Under the pieces are notes generated by a model. The model saw only the letters and a list, made by a program, of their open reading frames with translations, was not told the DNA's origin and did no database searches. Positions 21,296 through 31,723 of a DNA stretch of 64,000 nt are shown here, piece after piece. The translations under genes and the position numbers were made by a program. Origin of the DNA: Enoplolaimus lenunculus (lineage: Eukaryota > Nematoda > Enoplea > Enoplida > Thoracostomopsidae); NCBI GenBank assembly GCA_030248215.1, contig JASANG010001486.1:62001-126000 (forward strand). Reading direction: 5' to 3'. The first letter of the stretch is position 1. The number at the start of each line of letters is the position of its first letter.

Positions 21296-21711
21296 TACTG
21301 TAGTTACCCAATTCAGAGGGGGTAGCAATAGGAGGGCCCACTTTTAGTTACTGTCAACAGGAGTCTGTATACGTAATTAGTTAGCGGATAGAGTCCATAG
21401 GTCATAATTGGAGTCCATAAAAGAGGCCATAACATAACAATGGCTTAGACTGCTTAAATATGTCACGGACAGCCAGACAAGCCGCATAAACTTTATTAAA
21501 TCCGTAATAAAGTTTAACGGACACGGCAATCAACAAAAATACTCGGAACATGCCAGTTATGATTAAAAGAAAAATATAAACAAGTGTGTTGGGGCTAACT
21601 AACATGACTTCAAATACAAATAACTAACAATCCGTAACCGAAAAACAGGCTGTACCTTCTGTAGAGGCAAAATAAATGTCGGTTCCACCTCTTATTCGGG
21701 TCAATACAGTA
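21296..21711. mobile_element. Family D element, copy 2
   Basis: Left TACTGTAGTTACCCAATTC, right TTATTCGGGTCAATACAGTA. Internal GCGGATAGAGTCCATAGG and GAGTCCATAAA match the copy at 54953. Confidence 0.7.
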
Positions 21712-21808
21712 TAGATCTGGTATTTTTGTAAAAAAATGTTGAGGTCGCTGAAAGCCTGTTATAAAACACAAACTGCAACAAATCGTTGTCATGTCATGTC
21801 ATTGACAC

Positions 21809-22357
21809 CAGGGTGCAACCGGACTTGCGATTCAAAACGGGTTCCGATCCCAATCCCGATTCCGATTGCGCAATCAATCGGAATCGGAATTTTGACATTT
21901 TAATTTTAAGCCTACTTGTTGTGATATATTGTATAAAAATTCTGCATCATTTATCTATTAAATTGTTTTCGATGAGTTAATTTATCAATAATTGTTTGTA
22001 GTTTAGCTTTACAAAACCAAAACATGATTGCCAATTTGTTCATGCGACGTTTTTGAGAATGCTTGCCAGCCAACATACACCATTGTCGGTATATGTGCAC
22101 GGTAAAGCGTATGTAAAGGAAAATATTGTAATACATAGAGGGCCCAGGTTCGATCCCAGCGTGGTCGTGAAATTTGACCAAAACTTAGAACAGGGGTCGT
22201 GCAGACCCTGTTGTTCGAACAAACCCAAATCAATATTATACTTGTTAAAACAAATTATCCGTATAGTCACAAAATTTGTAGTTCCGATTCCGATTCCGAC
22301 TCCGCTATAAAATAGTAGTTCCGATCCCGGTACAGTCTAGTTCTGCTTTGCACCCTG
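21809..22357. mobile_element. hAT-like element, family M
   Basis: Inverted ends CAGGGTGCAACCGGA and TTTGCACCCTG enclose arms rich in TTCCGATTCCGATTCCGA. Flanks attgacac and actaacac agree at 6 of 8 bases, fitting the 8-bp duplication and CAGGG start of hAT elements. The middle holds a tRNA B-box-like word (GGTTCGATCCC, about 22149). No transposase frame is seen. Confidence 0.65.
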
Positions 22358-22365
22358 ACTAACAC

Positions 22366-22994
22366 CTAACCTGCTCATTGAAGAAAAGATTGTGGCAAAG
22401 CTAACCAATCATCGGCCTTAAGCTCAAAGTTCGCATTGCCCATAACCCTGAAATACCATAGCTTAACAAAAGACCAGATGTTTGTTGATAATTAGATGCC
22501 ATAAAACCGTCATATAAGAATGCTAAATAAATACCATCTGCAAAATGCTATAGCTATGGCACGACACAAAGTCCCGCGTAAATATTTGGCGCGCGCCTGC
22601 CCGGCGGGAATTAAATGATAAATCGTATAAAATAGCGCCGCTTTCCCTATTTAAACCGGCCTCACAATTTCAAAAAACAAACTTTCGTATGAGACAGGTT
22701 TGATCGGCTTGAAATGGTAACTTTACGAATTATCCAGTTGTCTTTGATTGCTAATTTTTGATAGCAAACATTTCATAACACATGATAAAGCAGAGGGTAA
22801 AAGCTAAAAAGTGCCAAATATCACAAAATGGCGTCTGCAAGTTAGCTGGCACAGTCTTGTGGGTTTGAGTTCGGCAAAAAATCTTCTGCCAGGATATGTG
22901 ATTTTATTGTTCAATAAACTTACTCGAAATATTAGTTCAAAAATGAAGCTTTCGGGCTTTACCTAGCTGAAAATGTTCAGATCAAACAACAAAC
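22366..22994. other. Intergenic, no gene recognised
   Basis: A short GC-rich patch (GGCGCGCGCCTGCCC) lies near 22589; nothing else noted. Confidence 0.3.
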
Positions 22995-23002
22995 AACAAA
23001 AT

Positions 23003-23217
23003 GACGTATGTAAAGATGACGGACGGAACGTTTTTCTGTGGGACTAGAATAGAGTTAGCTTAAACTTTAGATTAATTTTTATGCTTGGTTTAGGCTGAGG
23101 CTTAGGCTTAGGCTTATGAATAAACTCTTTCTTACGCTTTATGTTTAGGCTTACGCTTAGCTTTAGGCTTAGGAATATGCTTACAATACTGTTCCGCCCC
23201 TGTTCTTTACATTGGCC
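23003..23217 (-). mobile_element. TTAGGC-core MITE, TIR-A copy with perfect TSD
   Basis: Left end GACGTATGTAAAGATGACGG is eroded; right end CTGTTCTTTACATTGGCC is intact. TTAGGC motifs fill about 23085-23175. The 8-bp duplication aacaaaat (22995-23002, 23218-23225) is perfect. Confidence 0.9.
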
Positions 23218-23225
23218 AACAAAAT

Positions 23226-24160
23226 TAACATACAAGTCAAAGAAGTAGTACTCATTAGCAAAAATGTTAACAAAATTAGGTGAACGTTGAATCAATAAAA
23301 ATTAAGTCTGCCTCCAATTCAACTCAATTACTGATATAGTAAGCATAAGCAACAAAAGCTTCTAAAACTATATTCAATTAAACAGGTATTACAAAATGTC
23401 CGTAAATCAGTGCCACTGCCACTGAAACGCAACTCGGCTGGGGAAAAGGGGCGTGACAAAACCGACCCCTTAGTTTTTCAACGCCGTTTTGTCCCTGTTA
23501 CCCGGGTTCATTGGTAACATTCCTATGTTTTGAAATTTTTTCATTTTTCCAGCCTTTTGAGAGAATAGAATCGATGCCTTAATCTATTTGTGGGCCTAAG
23601 TTATGCCAAAATATGAAAATTTTGCAAAATTATGCGATGAAAAGTAACGTAAAAAGTCTTAGTCTCTTTTTAAGTTACAGTCACAATTTCGTTCAGCGGT
23701 AGCAGTTATAGTCTTGACACAAAAGTAAAATTTAACTAAGGGCGTTGATAAGAGGGGTGCGATGGGGCGCCGCTCATTGGTCCAAGCCCATGAAAATTTG
23801 TTCTGAATAGTTTGCATTGAGTTTCGGTCGTTTTTCCCAAAAAAAAAGTTGAAAAAATTTGTGCTTCGCGCAAATTTACTAAGCACCCTTTGTGGTGGCA
23901 TTTTCAGCGTGTAATCAATTGATTTTCAAACACACCCATGTAAAAAAGTAAGCTAACTGCAGGGTTGCCCAAAGGCGGTTGGATTTTGTAAATTGTGGCA
24001 TATTTGAGCTTTTCATTACCTCCCGTGGTCATTTCACGACCAAATTTGAATTTTTGGAAAATTTGCTTTTTAGAGCCCATTAGGGTTTTTCCATGGAACC
24101 ACAAAATTTTCTTGTTAAAAAGTTAGACAAATTATAGACCATTCAACGCTGTTTGTGCAT
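23226..24160. other. AT-rich intergenic, no gene recognised
   Basis: Nothing recognised. Short frames at 23659-24104 on the minus strand show no known domain. Confidence 0.3.
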
Positions 24161-24212
24161 TTGAGTCCAATCGTGTTATATTTTTCAGTCACACCTTTGG
24201 TTAACGAGTTAC

Positions 24213-24282
24213 GGTCAAATAACTGATTTGGTGCCGTCCCACATCGTTGGTACTTATACTGCACCAAATCAGTTATTTGACC
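24213..24282. repeat. Perfect 22-bp hairpin
   Basis: GGTCAAATAACTGATTTGGT(GC) at 24213-24234 is the exact inverse of 24261-24282, with a 26-nt loop. Weaker outer pairing (CGTGTTAT near 24170, ATAACACG near 24284) extends it asymmetrically. It may be a MITE core or a small-RNA precursor. Confidence 0.7.
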
Positions 24283-24289
24283 ATAACAC

Positions 24290-25010
24290 GATACCCAAAC
24301 GATTGATAGCATACAATTTAGCCAAGTTCAACTCAGCTTCACAAGCTGCGTCGAATGGTATATAATTTGTGAAACTTTTTATCAAAAACATTTTGGGACC
24401 AAGGGAGGACAGTAGGACCTAAAATCAGATTTTTCAGATCGTGGAACAACCTGAAGAGGTTAATGATAAGCTCAAATATACAGAAATTTCAACATCCAAC
24501 CATCGTCGGACGAACGCTGGCTAGAAAGAATACCCAAACCAGCCAAAAAAATTCGGTATGCGTCCCCCTTAGGTTCCTTTATATCATCGCCCCTGAATTA
24601 AAGTGCACTTGGTTTCGGTTTTTAATTTAAGAAAAACACTTTGGCTGACGCAACGGGTCACAAATTACATTTTTACCTTTCAACTTTACCGCCGCCCCCT
24701 ATGCACAGCGTTTGTTTTTGCACAATGATAACACGCCATAAAACTTAATGATTTATAGGGGGCTAAAATTGAAAAAAAACTTTTCTGTGCCAGTTAAAAA
24801 ATGGTTATAAATTTTAACGGTTTTAAGGAAAAACACAGCAACATCAATTCGAAGTAGATACCCTTGCTAATATATAACAATGGATTTAGCTGCTTGGGGC
24901 GTGTGAGTATATTACGGCAGGGCGTAAAAACGCATAGTAAAAATAACGGAAACGGATAGCAATCAAAATAACACAATCAACGGACACCGATTTTTATCGA
25001 AAACGGATAT
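24290..25010. other. AT-rich intergenic, no gene recognised
   Basis: Nothing recognised. Confidence 0.3.
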
Positions 25011-25015
25011 CTTGG

Positions 25016-25232
25016 CCCGTATTCTCAAATGTGTGTAGCCACTATTACCAGTTGGTGATAGATCTTGTAACATTCGAAGAAGTGAATGCTGACACTGAAA
25101 TTTTCGCACATTATTCGCCTTTGATTTGCTATTCCCCTGTACCAATTTTGCGTTACACGACTGCAATAGTTAGCGAGTTTGAAAACCTATTACAAACTGA
25201 TGATAGTTGCTACACACATTTGAGAATACGGG
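25016..25232. mobile_element. Family H MITE, best-preserved copy
   Basis: Both ends are clean: CCCGTATTCTCAAATGTG and CACATTTGAGAATACGGG. Subterminal GTTGGTGATAG and CTGATGATAGTTGC words are also inverted. Confidence 0.85.
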
Positions 25233-25485
25233 TTCTGGTTACACCCTGGTATATAGAAAATATATGCCACAAATATAATGAGAGGGATGTTGACAATGGT
25301 TACTAAAGAGGTGTTGGAAATTAAACAGCGGGGTGGTAGGGTTAAGATCAACCAACATCCAACACTTGCTCACTGCTCACCAAAAACACTTTCTGTAAAA
25401 TTTTTTACGCTTCCGAAATGAATTTGTTGTCAATTTTGCATCAACTTTGCACGAAGATGTGTCCTCAAAATTTTTGACGTGTGGG

Positions 25486-25725
25486 AGCGGACTGGCAAAT
25501 GTTATGAAACACAATTTTTACTACACGATATATATGCCATAGGCAGCGAAAAATCGTGAGGTATGGACATTATCATTATATCACAAAAAGAACTTCTTCT
25601 GAGGGGAAAATTGTATTTTTATACAAAATTCTGAGAAATACAAAAAATTCTGAAAGAAAAACGCTAACATTACCACGAAAAAACTTTCTGACAGTGAGCG
25701 TACGCCCCCATCTGGATTCGCTAGT
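25486..25725. mobile_element. hAT-like MITE family G, eroded
   Basis: GGCAAATGTTATGAAACAC, the CTTCTGAGGGGAAAATTG block and the CTTTCTGACAGTGAGCGTAC end match family G at 14958 and 58579. Confidence 0.55.
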
Positions 25726-25876
25726 GACTTCGCATTTCTTGCAGGGCTGGGGATAGTATATATGGGGTTCCATGTGTGTATGTGACCCACCCTTTATACA
25801 CAAATAATTTTTGTCAAATATTAAAACTGGAAAATGCTTATGTGTCAAAATATCGCTGCGTTCTGCTACTTACAAT

Positions 25877-26051
25877 CAATGGCGGATCCATGGGGGGCCC
25901 ACCCCGGCCGTGGGCCCCCCCAACAGCATCTCGACAAAAATTGTATAGCAATTTTGTGACAATAGTTCGTGGTTTGTGTGTGGGTCAAAACTAAGTTTAT
26001 TACCTGTGAAACTTTGCCCCCCCCCATTTTGAGATCCTGGATCCGCAACTG
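25877..26051. mobile_element. hAT-like MITE, family F, perfect TSD
   Basis: Ends CAATGGCGGATCCATGG and CTGGATCCGCAACTG match the widespread CAGTGGCGGATCC hAT terminus. The 8-bp duplication cttacaat is perfect (25869-25876, 26052-26059). The body shares GACCCACACACAAACCACG (inverted) with the other two F copies. Confidence 0.88.
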
Positions 26052-26237
26052 CTTACAATCAAAGCTGCCTTTACGGCAACAGATATCTCAAGGATCCGGT
26101 TGTTAACATTACGTCATTAAACTTTGCTATGTGTAAATTAGTTTCCATGGTTCTTGGCATCAGAAGTCTTGGTTGATATTTAGTCAGTATTTTCCGCAAA
26201 TCTTAACCTGTGATCCCTCAAAAATTATTACAATATC

Positions 26238-26424
26238 GGCCCATGTAACTTTAAGAGGCGTCCAAGTGTCTGGTCAGTCCATAAATGAGTAGTTTTAAAT
26301 TCTAGATTACATTTTTTTGCTTAGGTTTAGGCTTAGGCTTAGGAACACATTTTTGCAACGCTTAGGCTTAGGCTTATAGGAATACGATTAATCTACGGAT
26401 ATGCCCCTTAAAGTAACACTGGCC
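26238..26424 (-). mobile_element. TTAGGC-core MITE, TIR-C copy that seeds a satellite
   Basis: Ends GGCCCATGTAACTTTAAGAGG and CCTTAAAGTAACACTGGCC are of the TIR-C type. TTAGGC motifs sit on both sides of a TTTTTGCAACG spacer. Flanks acaatatc and acaagatc agree at 7 of 8 bases. The last third of the element is the first unit of the adjacent tandem array. Confidence 0.88.
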
Positions 26425-27345
26425 ACAAGATCTGTCACTCATTTGAAAGATTAGGCTTAGGAATACGATTAATCTACGGATATGCGCCTTAAAGTAACAC
26501 TAGCCACAAGATCTGCCACTCATTTGAAAGATTAGGCTTAGGAATACGATTAATCTACGGATACGCCCCTTAAAGTAACACTGGCCACAAGATCTGTCAC
26601 TCGTTTGAAAGATTAGGCTTAGGAATACGATTAATCTACGGATATGCGCCTTAAAGTAACACTAGCCACAAGATCTGTCACTCATTTGAAAGATTAGGCT
26701 TAGGAATACGATTAATCTACGGATACGCCCCTTAAAGTAACACTGGCCACAAGATCTGTCACTCGTTTGAAAGATTAGGCTTAGGAATACGATTAATCTA
26801 CGGATATGCCGCTTAAAGTAACACTAGCCACAAGATCTGTCACTCATTTGAAAGATTAGGCTTAGGAATACGATTAATCTACGGATATGCCGCTTAAAGT
26901 AACACTAGCCACAAGATCTGTCACTCATTTGAAAGATTAGGCTTAGGAATACGATTAATCTACGGATACGCCCCTTAAAGTAACACTGGCCACAAGATCT
27001 GTCACTCGTTTGAAAGATTAGGCTTAGGAATACGATTAATCTACGGATATGCCGCTTAAAGTAACACTAACCACAAGATCTGTCACTCATTTGAAAGATT
27101 AGGCTTAGGAATACGATTAATCTACGGATATGCCTCTTAAAGTAACACTGGCCACAAGATCTGTCACTCATTTAAAAGATTAGGCTTAGGAATACGATTA
27201 ATCTACGGATATGGCACTCAAAGTAACACTAGCAACAAGATCTGTCACTCATTTGAAAGATTAGGCTTAGGAATACGATTAATCTACGGATATGCCTTTA
27301 AAGTAACACTGACCACAAGATCTGTCACTCATTTGAAAGATGAAA
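26372..27345 (+). repeat. Satellite of about 81 bp, 12 units, derived from a TIR-C end
   Basis: The word ACGATTAATCTACGG occurs 12 times at about 81-bp spacing. Each unit is the right end of the TIR-C element (TTAGGCTTAGGAATACG to AAGTAACACTGGCC) plus about 29 bp of its right flank (ACAAGATCTGTCACTC). Units differ at a few sites, with alternating variants (ATGCGCC/ACGCCCC, CTGGCC/CTAGCC) suggesting two-unit higher-order copying in the middle. Confidence 0.95.
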
Positions 27346-28042
27346 CTGACGAAAAGAACTAAAAATAAACGCAGATTGGCTGAGTAAAAAACTAGAAATT
27401 TGAACAAAATTTATAAAATAAAATCAGAAAGCAAAAACTGTAAAAATCACTGATCTGTTTTAAAATTTAATATTTTTCTAACGAGGAGACCACGACGTTG
27501 CGACCCAGATTGCGGGGCCCAACTCTAATCAATCATACCAACTCCCGCCTTATATGGGCGTTATCAAATGTTGAAAATACAAATACCGTTTCAGCAGCTT
27601 TTGATTACGTGGAATTTCAATATTTAAGCAGACACAGAGGTAAAAACAACATTTTTGAGTTGAAAAATTTATCAAAGAGAACGCGCACCGTATTTTCAAT
27701 TTTAATTCATGTTCACTTATTGCGACGATTTATTTTGGGGACAGGTTCATCAGGACGTACAAACGTTTCAAATTTTGGTTTACGCTCAAAATTTTGAACA
27801 ACCTGTTTGAAATTCTGGCCCATGTAAAGATCAGCGGCGAAAGCTTAACCGCTTTAGTACAACAATTTCCTAAAAACGAGCCGAACTGTTTGAATAAATT
27901 AATTATATAAACATGGCCCAATCTTGCGTGTTGATGTTGAGAATAAGTTTCAAATTTTGGTTTCAATTCCCCACGAAAATAACGTTCTGTAATAAATAAT
28001 ACTCATCTGTCAGCGAGCAAAAATTGTCCTATACCTTTGACG
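27346..28042. other. AT-rich intergenic with a TIR-A stub
   Basis: GGCCCATGTAAAGATCAGCG at about 27817 is a lone TIR-A end. No gene is recognised. Confidence 0.4.
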
Positions 28043-28202
28043 GCGCAAGTATAGAACAGGGCCGGGTCGTATTCCGGAAAGGCTATCATAGAGTCAGTTT
28101 AATCTTTAGACTCATTTTCTTGCTTAGGCTTAGGCTTAAGCTTAGGTTTAGGCTTAGGAATATGCTTATACTACTATTCCGGCCCAGTTCAATTCATGGG
28201 CC
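28043..28202 (-). mobile_element. TTAGGC-core MITE, TIR-B copy
   Basis: Ends GGCGCAAGTATAGAACAGGG and CAGTTCAATTCATGGGCC, with inner CCGG blocks and TTAGGC motifs at about 28122-28160. No target duplication is seen. Confidence 0.82.
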
Positions 28203-28376
28203 GTAGAGAAGATACATCAATGTACAGGAGGGGGGGGGGTAGTTTTAGCAACAGAATTATTTTAATGCTGTTGGTAAATTTTTCGACCGGAGGCCGAAGA
28301 TGTTTCAGACGCGTGCCTTCGCTCCTGGTCACTTGGGTATAGCTAGGATTTTCATTCGGCAGGGTATAGCATCATG

Positions 28377-28576
28377 GGCCAACGTAAAGAACAGGGGCGG
28401 AACAGTATTAAGCATATTCCTAAAACCTAAGCCTACGCCTATGCCTAAGCGTTAGAATGTGTTTATTCCTAAGCCTAAGCTTAAGCCTAAGCCAGGCAAA
28501 AAATTAATCTAAACCTTAAGCTTACTCTATTGCAGTCCCACAGAAAAACGTTCCGCCCCTGAACTTTACATGGGCC
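28377..28576 (+). mobile_element. TTAGGC-core MITE, TIR-A copy
   Basis: Ends GGCCAACGTAAAGAACAGG and CTGAACTTTACATGGGCC enclose a CCTAAG array with a GCGTTAGAATGTG spacer. No clear target duplication. Confidence 0.87.
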
Positions 28577-28955
28577 TTCTCTACTAACAAATTCTAGCAA
28601 ACGCCTGAGAAACAAAACTCCAACCCCGCTACTAAAATACCAACCAAGTCAAACTCGCAGGAAATTAGCGATCGCACAAAAAACTAAATATGGCGCAGCC
28701 ATCGAGATCCAACTAATAAACTTAACCGGATAAGCAAACAATGCACCCGAGGGTAAATTTAGTGAGGATTCGAGTTAAAATAGCGACCATAGTCGTCAAC
28801 TAAAGAATTAAAGCTCTGTTTATATAGTCATATTATGTGATTTTTTTGGAATTTAAAAATTATCAAGAGCTATTTGGTTACAAAGAGGTCAGCTATTTTT
28901 TTTTCGTTACCAATCCGCTTTCGCTCATATAAACCAAATGGTAAGGCTCTGAAAA
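28577..28955. other. Intergenic, no gene recognised
   Basis: Nothing recognised. Confidence 0.3.
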
Positions 28956-28958
28956 ACA

Positions 28959-29206
28959 TATATATATCAAGGTGCAACGGGAATTTCGGTACCGGTATTT
29001 GAAATCATGTATTTTTCGAGGAATTTTCCGGTGTTTTTGATATTGAAAATGTTTGTTGAAGTTATAATAAATTTTCAAAATATATATATCAAGGTGCAAC
29101 GGGAATTTCGGTACCGGTATTTGAAATCATGTATTTTTCAAGGAATTTTCCGGTGTTTTTGATATTGAAAATGTTTGTTGAAGTTATAATAAATTGTCAA
29201 AATATA
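28959..29206. repeat. Tandem duplication, period 122 bp
   Basis: Two nearly identical units begin CAAGGTGCAACGGG at 28968 and 29090. The word resembles the CAGGGTGCAACCGGA end of family M, and the 29700-29800 region (GTTCCGGTTCCGG, then AGTTGCATCCCG) may be the matching other end. Confidence 0.8.
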
Positions 29207-29236
29207 CAAGGCGAAGTTTAACTTTTGTTTCTTTAG

Positions 29237-29498
29237 CCCTTTGTCCCATAAATACTTTCAGTTTTATATGAGATGTAATTTCAAGGTAAGATTCGAACCC
29301 CAGTCTCGCGGGTTGGACGCGTCTACAATTACCACTAAGCTATAGAATTTGACGCTCGTGCCCGAGGCACTCTCACGTCTTGTAGAGATTTTGTACTGCG
29401 CATATACGTTATAATTGTTAAACACTGCTCACAGTGTCTGTGGCGCTCGGATATTACTTGTATTTAGTTGCACATAGTATTTTTCATGAGTTAAGGGG
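29237..29498 (-). mobile_element. piggyBac-like MITE with tRNA-like core, diverged copy
   Basis: Left CCCTTTGTCCCATAAAT after TTAG, right CATGAGTTAAGGGG before TTAA. The minus strand has a tRNA-like A box (TAGCTTAGTGGT), a 7-nt anticodon-type loop closed by a CGCG stem, and a B box (GGGTTCGAATC). The layout is that of the copies at 3943 and 15968 but the tRNA part differs more. Confidence 0.65.
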
Positions 29499-29502
29499 TT
29501 AA

Positions 29503-29884
29503 ATTTCTAAAGCGTGTATTACCACGTTTATAATCTCTTTAATAGGCTGTTTAAATTTTTAATGCAATTAATCCAAATTTTCAAGTATACACCAATTTCC
29601 AGCGAAAATTGCTGACAGAACAGCATAAAAGTCAATTTGCGTCTGCTAAAATATTAAATTGAAATACTGGCAACCAAAATAATTGCTTATATAACTACGC
29701 TGACAGGTATTTTTCAGTTTCTGTTCCGGTTCCGGTATTTTTCGCTTTCAGGTTCCGGTTTCAGTATATTGTAATTCCAGTTGCATCCCGATATATATAT
29801 GTTATATATAGGAAGGGAATTACGAACCCTTTCGCATCATACAGTCCTGTAGGTATATATATGCAAGATATATGGAACACGATG
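29503..29884. other. Intergenic with family M-like debris
   Basis: GTTCCGGTTCCGG words at about 29720-29770 and a small ATATATATG run near 29795 and 29860. No gene. Confidence 0.35.
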
Positions 29885-29892
29885 CCAAATAT

Positions 29893-30033
29893 GGCGCATG
29901 TATAGAGTATGGATGAGCATATTCCTAAGCCTTAGCCTAAGATTAAACCTAAGCAAAAAAAATAAGTCTAAAGCTTAATCTGACTATATTATAGCCCCTC
30001 CGGAGAACGATCCGGCCGTTTTATACCTGGGCC
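29893..30033 (+). mobile_element. TTAGGC-core MITE, TIR-B copy, short core
   Basis: Ends GGCGCATGTATAGAGTATGG and CGTTTTATACCTGGGCC. Flanks ccaaatat and ccaaagat agree at 7 of 8 bases. Confidence 0.82.
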
Positions 30034-30041
30034 CCAAAGAT

Positions 30042-30631
30042 GAACCACTAGGAGCCTAGCTCCTAGAACAATTTTGTCAGCTGTAGACAAGTTCGAGCCT
30101 TGCTTGTAAGTCAAGTGCGATCCCTGGAATTCCTCCTTCAATTTTTTGGCCCCAAAAGATTTGGAGTTAGCAAAGGACCTGGCTAGCCAGTTAAACTTCG
30201 TGCGCTAAAAACTTTAACAAATAGCTATCGGCGATATGCTGATAAAACCAACAGTTGTATTTTAATTTTTAGCCGGCAAAATTTCGCAGACATCCGAAAA
30301 ACGAGCATATGGGTTGGCGCAAGTATATTCCTTGCTCAAAGAACTAAATCAAATTTGTCACGCCGACTCTATATACTCCAGTATTGTTTTTATATGCTAA
30401 ATAAATATTTTTTTCAAAAAAAAACCGCCAAAAACCGCTAGCTAATACGCAGTTCGCTTAAAACCGCGCGATTTTCTTGACTCTTGGCTTGAACTTCGAC
30501 GGTTTTAACAGCCTACAGCAATAACAGCGTCTGTTTGAATACATTGCGCTCGTGGTCCGTTTCCGTTGAGTTCCGTCTAACGTTAAAATCGTGTGAAAAT
30601 ATGAAAATAAGCATGAAGCTGCTAGAACGCG
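30042..30631. other. Intergenic, no gene recognised
   Basis: Weak family E-like words (CCTTGCTTGTAAGTCAAG) occur near 30097. No gene is seen. Confidence 0.3.
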
Positions 30632-30883
30632 CACTGTAACTTCCAGTGAGTTGATTTTAACTCAGAATGAGTTGAATCACTCAGCCTGAGATAGGATTGT
30701 AAGCACCTAGAATTCTGAGTTGATTCTACTCATTCTGACTTAATTAACCAAGTTCCCCAGAATCAACTCAACTCAGAGTAAGAATCAACTAAACTCAGAG
30801 TGAGCTAAAGTTCTCTATTGTTAACTCAGAAACAACTAACTTTCCGTCTGAGTTGATTAATTATCTCATTGGAATTTGCAGTG
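30632..30883. mobile_element. Family I foldback element, copy 4
   Basis: CACTGTAACTTCCAGTGAG at the left and GGAATTTGCAGTG at the right, with the same TTAACTCAGAATGAGTTG arm as the GPCR intron copies. It is followed by family L-like words (GCAAACTCGCAGTTG) to about 31020. Confidence 0.82.
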
Positions 30884-31044
30884 TGTAAGTACTCCAATGC
30901 AAAGCCCTTGCAAAACTGCATGTTTCTGCTAGCAAACTCGCAGTTGTACCATTTGCTTGTGCAAAGTATTCATAGCAAGATATTGCAGCTGCCATTTGGA
31001 CGTGCAAGGTATTTGAAGACTTGTTCGTGTCAATGGGAGTTTTA

Positions 31045-31132
31045 GGGTTGCGCTATACTTGACGTCCGGTGACGGACGTCGCCGTACGGTGACGGACGGC
31101 GCCGGACGTCAACAAAAGTATAGCCCCAACCC
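31045..31132. repeat. GC-rich hairpin
   Basis: GGGTTGCGCTATACTT on the left pairs with AAGTATAGCCCCAACCC on the right; within it GACGTCCGG pairs with CCGGACGTC around repeated GGTGACGGACG. It is strikingly GC-rich for this window. Confidence 0.7.
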
Positions 31133-31202
31133 TTATTGTTAATAAACTAATGTTTAGTATTAAAAATTGTCCAAATTATTTTGCCCGTTTTACCAAAAGT
31201 AT

Positions 31203-31557
31203 ACTCTATAAATTTAAACTTTAATTATAGCTTAACTAAACTTCAAAATTAGTTTACATAAATTTTGAATGGTTGAACGAACTAATAAAATAAACTAGAA
31301 TTGTTAGTTTATCTTGGATTAACATATTTTCAAGTTAAACACGAGTTTAAGTTAAACTTGTTTTTAAACTAAAGTCGCAAGTGTAGTTCAGAAATTATGT
31401 GTATCAACGAATCATTAAAGTTTAGTTTAAATTAAAAATATGTAAATTTTCGAATGAGTTTAAGCGTAAATCTACATGCTAGTTTAGTTAATCGAAAAAG
31501 TTTAATGCTGCGGGATTAGCTTGCTTAAATTAACTTTAGTTTTAGCCTTTAGAGAGT
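31203..31557. mobile_element. Family J foldback element, copy 2
   Basis: ACTCTATAAATTTAAAC at the left and TTTAGCCTTTAGAGAGT at the right, full of TTTAAGTTAAAC and TAGTTTAGTTAA words on both arms. Confidence 0.7.
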
Positions 31558-31620
31558 AGAAGATTCATGAATATAGCGGAAAACCTTGCCTTAGCCTGTA
31601 CCCGCGTTATATTCAATTTA

Positions 31621-31723
31621 GTCTATGTAAACGTCAGTGGCGGAACGCTTTTGTAAAAAGTAAGCTTAAGCTTTAGACTAATTTTTTTGCTTGGCTTATG
31701 TTTAGACTTAGGCTTAATAATAT
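31621..31723 (-). mobile_element. TIR-A MITE, left part, split by the LTR element
   Basis: CTATGTAAACGTCAGTGGCG begins the copy, followed by the reverse tail and TTAGGC motifs. It resumes at 38958 on the far side of the LTR element. The bases ATAT at 31720-31723 are the retroelement's target duplication. Confidence 0.82.

Noticed and set aside
26238-27345. CRISPR-like array
   Set aside because: The repeats are tandem with no variable spacers, the context is eukaryotic, and the unit derives from a transposon end.
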